Assembly: GCA_021773655.1 (NCBI GenBank) | Contig: JAJFJX010000357.1 | Coordinates: 1 to 6,991 of the forward strand | Origin: Panacagrimonas sp. | Lineage (GTDB): Bacteria; Pseudomonadota; Gammaproteobacteria; Nevskiales; Nevskiaceae | Direction of reading: 5' to 3' | Length of the DNA: 6,991 nucleotides | Shown: one piece after another, positions 4,775-6,991 of the stretch | Layout: the number at the start of each line of letters is the position of its first letter | How positions within the stretch are numbered: the stretch's first letter is position 1 | Notes under the pieces: model-generated | Database searches by the model: none | What the model was told of the DNA's origin: nothing | What the model saw: the letters and a program-made list of their open reading frames with translations, nothing else | Made by a program: the position numbers and the translations under genes

Positions 4775-6356
4775 CGGACGCCTCCGTCTCTTGTTGATCG
4801 GGCCTCTGGGCGAGCAGATCGCGCAAGGCCGGGAGCGGTGATTTGGGACCGCGTACCCGTCCATGCAGATAACGCAGGGCCGCTGCCTGGGCGCGGTAGC
4901 GCTGAATGCCGCTGCGCGGGACGGTGGGAAACGCATCACGAAGAATGGCCTCGGCACGCTCGAAACATGCTTTCAGCCAGTTGTCGAAAATTTCCGCGCG
5001 CTCGGATTCCTCGGCTTCAATGGCTTGCGCCAGGTCATCAAAGAACCGTGCGTCCTCGGCCAGCTCGAAGCGGCGCGCGTAGCGACCCGCGCGGGCCTTC
5101 TGCGGATCGCTTGCGTCGTCGCCGTCGCCATTGCGCAAAAGGACGCACACGGCACCCCAGAGCAGTTTCCGCAGTGCGCCAATGGATTCGATCCTGGCCT
5201 CGGCCAATCGGGCCGGCACGTCTGTCGTGCCGCGTGAGAGAAATCCCGCCGTCTTCGGAGAGATGAAGACCCGACGTTCGTGATAACCCTCGGTTTTACC
5301 CTGCCCACGCGTGATGCTCTGCGCGATGACATGGAGTCCAGTCTGTCCATCATCACGTCTGACCCGAAGCGCGACCGGTTTCAGGTAGGTCGAATCCTCA
5401 AAGAGCAGATCGCTCATGCGCTTGTAGTCGAACCCGTCTCCGGTAATGGTCAGCGCCTTGCCGCCGGAAACATCAATGGGCGTCCACGCGTCGCCGGTTC
5501 GGCCATTGCGCTCTTTGGCTTCGACGCGCGCTTTTTTGCTGCCGATTCCCAGGGCCGTCATCTGTCCATCGTGCTGTATCAGACGCACACGGCGACAAAT
5601 TTCGACGTAGAGCGGATCAAGGCTGGCAAAGCCTATGCTAGACGTGCCGTCCCAGGGTAGAAGCCACAACAGGACGTGTCCTGCCTGCGCAGCCATTTCC
5701 TCGTTGGCCAGTATGGATTCCCGTTCCGCGAGCAGCACCAAAACATCGCGCTGCCAGCGCTTTCCCCAGCATCCCTGCGGAAGAACGCCAAGTCCAGGGC
5801 GGCTGGCAAAGCCGCCATTCATACGCGAAATGCCGTAGTTTCCGGCGCCAAGAAAACCTTCCTGCGTCTGCAGGCTCAGTAGCGCCAGCAGCCAGTCCTC
5901 CGGACTTGCGCCACGCATCCGCTCACCTTTCAGATCATGGTTCTTCGAGGTGACGAGCATGTCCAGAGCATCAGGCGTCGGGATCGACTTCCATCCAGTC
6001 AACGATGCTTCCGGTACCGGCGGCTGCAACAGCGCCGGTTGATCCAGCAGCGACACGAGCGACCAGGCGGCTCCGTCAGGCTGATCGGGTGTCAGTGCAA
6101 GAAGTCCTTCGCGCCACGCAGCCGCGTTCTCGAAAGGTTCTTCGCGGTTGGCGCGGTGAAGGGCAATGGCGGCTACTTGCACGAGAAAGGCGTGCCAGGG
6201 GTGCCGCTGGTGTGGCCTGAGCGCAGGGAAGTCACGTACTTCATCGCGCGCCATGGCCGCAAAAAGTTGCGGCAACGTCACCTTGCAAAGTGCCCCCGTA
6301 GAGGCCTGCCTGAATGACAACAGCGCATCGTCAAGCACGTTATGGCGCGTCTGCAT
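4764..6356 (-). CDS. cas8e: Cascade large subunit Cas8e (Cse1/CasA)
   Basis: The 530-residue protein is close to the family's usual length (E. coli: 502). It recognises the PAM, helps open the DNA and recruits Cas3. Conserved blocks are FPALRPHQRHPWHAFLVQ (43-60), WKSIPTPDALDMLVTSKNHD (122-141), the L1-loop region GAGNYGISRMNGGFASRP (170-187), LLWLLPWDG (229-237), LLFEDSTYLKPVAL (317-330) and TEGYHERRVFIS (355-366). A helical C-terminal bundle follows from about 385 to 515. Gln352-Gly353 may correspond to the E. coli glutamine wedge, but I place this only by the downstream ERR. The CxxC pairs that bind zinc in E. coli Cse1 are absent. AGGGG lies 5 nt before ATG 6356, and the cas3 stop ends 8 bp upstream. 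Confidence 0.96.
   Translation of the reverse strand: MQTRHNVLDDALLSFRQASTGALCKVTLPQLFAAMARDEVRDFPALRPHQRHPWHAFLVQVAAIALHRANREEPFENAAAWREGLLALTPDQPDGAAWSLVSLLDQPALLQPPVPEASLTGWKSIPTPDALDMLVTSKNHDLKGERMRGASPEDWLLALLSLQTQEGFLGAGNYGISRMNGGFASRPGLGVLPQGCWGKRWQRDVLVLLAERESILANEEMAAQAGHVLLWLLPWDGTSSIGFASLDPLYVEICRRVRLIQHDGQMTALGIGSKKARVEAKERNGRTGDAWTPIDVSGGKALTITGDGFDYKRMSDLLFEDSTYLKPVALRVRRDDGQTGLHVIAQSITRGQGKTEGYHERRVFISPKTAGFLSRGTTDVPARLAEARIESIGALRKLLWGAVCVLLRNGDGDDASDPQKARAGRYARRFELAEDARFFDDLAQAIEAEESERAEIFDNWLKACFERAEAILRDAFPTVPRSGIQRYRAQAAALRYLHGRVRGPKSPLPALRDLLAQRPDQQETEASDVS
4781..4785 (-). promoter_or_regulatory. Ribosome binding site of cse2
   Basis: GGAGG on the minus strand, 6 nt before the ATG at 4774 and inside the cas8e coding region. 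It decides the cse2 start. Confidence 0.75.
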
Positions 6357-6361
6357 GGCTT

Positions 6362-6366
6362 CCCCT
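6362..6366 (-). promoter_or_regulatory. Ribosome binding site of cas8e
   Basis: AGGGG on the minus strand with 5 nt to the ATG at 6356. It overlaps the TAG stop of cas3, which favours re-initiation by ribosomes finishing cas3. Confidence 0.6.
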
Positions 6367-6991
6367 AAGTTGCGCCGCCAGTGCCGGTTTGGCGTAGCAG
6401 CTCCACCCCGGTGCGAGTATAGGCATAGGTCTGCTCGCCAAGGCGGAACGTGAATCCGGTTGCTGATGCACCCATCAGTTGCGGCCGGGCGTCGAGGGCG
6501 AGGTCTTCCGCAAGCAGATGAAAGCGCAATGCGATCTGCTTCACCGGACCGAATGGGCCGGCGACGGGCACATCAAATTCCACCAAACGGTCTGCAAGGC
6601 CCAGACGAGTGGAAATTTTTTCGTCGGCGTCGGCAAAGGGAAATTGATCATCAAAGGCATGATCAAAATCCAGCGCATGGAGGTGGCCCAGGCTGCGTTC
6701 GCTACCGCTTGAGCCTTCAATGCCATTTCGATGCGCCTCCCAGACCGCGCCCCCATTGCGCACGATGGCGTTCAGCGCGTCGGGGTGAGTGGCTTCTTCC
6801 ACGAGGCGCCGGTTTTCCCGTGGAATCTCGCATTGGGGCGCCGCATCAACCAATTGCCAGGTTGCTTCCAGAATTCGCAAGTCCGGGTAGACCCCGCCAC
6901 CGTCGTGCATCCGGCCGAGTCCGTTGCGCTGCCGCTGCAGATAGCCGGGCCATGCCTCGCGCGTGGGGGTGAGGATCAACGCCTTGGGCTG
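6365..6991 (-). CDS. cas3: CRISPR-associated nuclease-helicase Cas3, C-terminal part (partial)
   Basis: Only the last 208 residues are in the window; the frame is open to the right edge, so the HD nuclease and helicase core lie outside. Cas3 is recruited by Cascade and degrades target DNA. The visible part fits the Cas3 C-terminal domain: LILTPTREAW (5-14 of the fragment), then GGGVYPDLRILEATWQLVD (31-49), and the diagnostic IPRENRRLVEEATHPD (56-71), which matches the family's IPEDNRxLVExxY element. A TTG at 6979 should not be taken as the start, because the frame continues upstream (QPKA) and family homology does too. Position as first gene before cas8e, with an 8-bp gap, agrees. Whether cas3 has its own promoter cannot be seen. 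Confidence 0.92.
   Translation of the reverse strand, partial: QPKALILTPTREAWPGYLQRQRNGLGRMHDGGGVYPDLRILEATWQLVDAAPQCEIPRENRRLVEEATHPDALNAIVRNGGAVWEAHRNGIEGSSGSERSLGHLHALDFDHAFDDQFPFADADEKISTRLGLADRLVEFDVPVAGPFGPVKQIALRFHLLAEDLALDARPQLMGASATGFTFRLGEQTYAYTRTGVELLRQTGTGGAT

Noticed and set aside
4775..4957. N-terminal extension of cse2 inside cas8e
   Set aside because: The added residues are a shadow of the cas8e end, and a good ribosome site precedes ATG 4774.
6365..6979. Short stand-alone gene starting at TTG 6979
   Set aside because: The frame is open to the window edge and the sequence is the C-terminal part of Cas3, so it is a truncated view and not a small gene.

Overview
This window holds most of one type I-E CRISPR-Cas locus, lying entirely on the minus strand. 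It reads from right to left: the 3' part of cas3 (cut by the right edge), cas8e (cse1/casA), cse2 (casB), cas7e (casC), cas5e (casD), cas6e (casE), cas1, cas2, then an AT-rich leader and the leader-proximal end of the CRISPR array (cut by the left edge). The gene order is the classical E. coli type I-E order. I see no gene of another kind and no mobile element or tRNA. The long plus-strand reading frames are antisense shadows in GC-rich coding DNA.

The organism cannot be named from this window. The base composition is GC-rich (roughly 60% by eye). The Cas proteins look like the branch common in high-GC proteobacteria. A textbook boxA antitermination element in the leader fits a gamma- or betaproteobacterium. 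This is an inference.

Layout: 1-194 array (partial repeat, then three identical 28-bp repeats alternating with three 33-bp spacers, strict 61-bp period); 195-306 leader (AT-rich next to the array, with a boxA at 254-265 and a weak IHF-like site at 219-231); 307-618 cas2; 590-1501 cas1; 1504-2301 cas6e; 2298-3017 cas5e; 3019-4206 cas7e; 4226-4774 cse2; 4764-6356 cas8e; 6365-6991 cas3 C-terminal part. The genes are packed as one operon: three junctions overlap and the widest gap is 19 bp. No promoter or terminator is visible between genes.

How it works together (family knowledge): the array is transcribed on the minus strand from the leader. Cas6e cuts the repeat hairpin to give crRNAs. Cas8e, Cse2, Cas7e, Cas5e and Cas6e assemble on a crRNA as Cascade, which finds PAM-flanked DNA targets and recruits Cas3 to unwind and degrade them. 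Cas1-Cas2 insert new spacers at the leader-repeat junction near 194/195. All catalytic residues I could check (Cas1 Glu/His/Asp, Cas6e His) are present, so the visible part looks intact.

I found no undescribed system here. The most rewarding details are the boxA in the leader, the 28-bp repeat with a variable 29th position, and the lack of zinc-type cysteine pairs in Cas8e.
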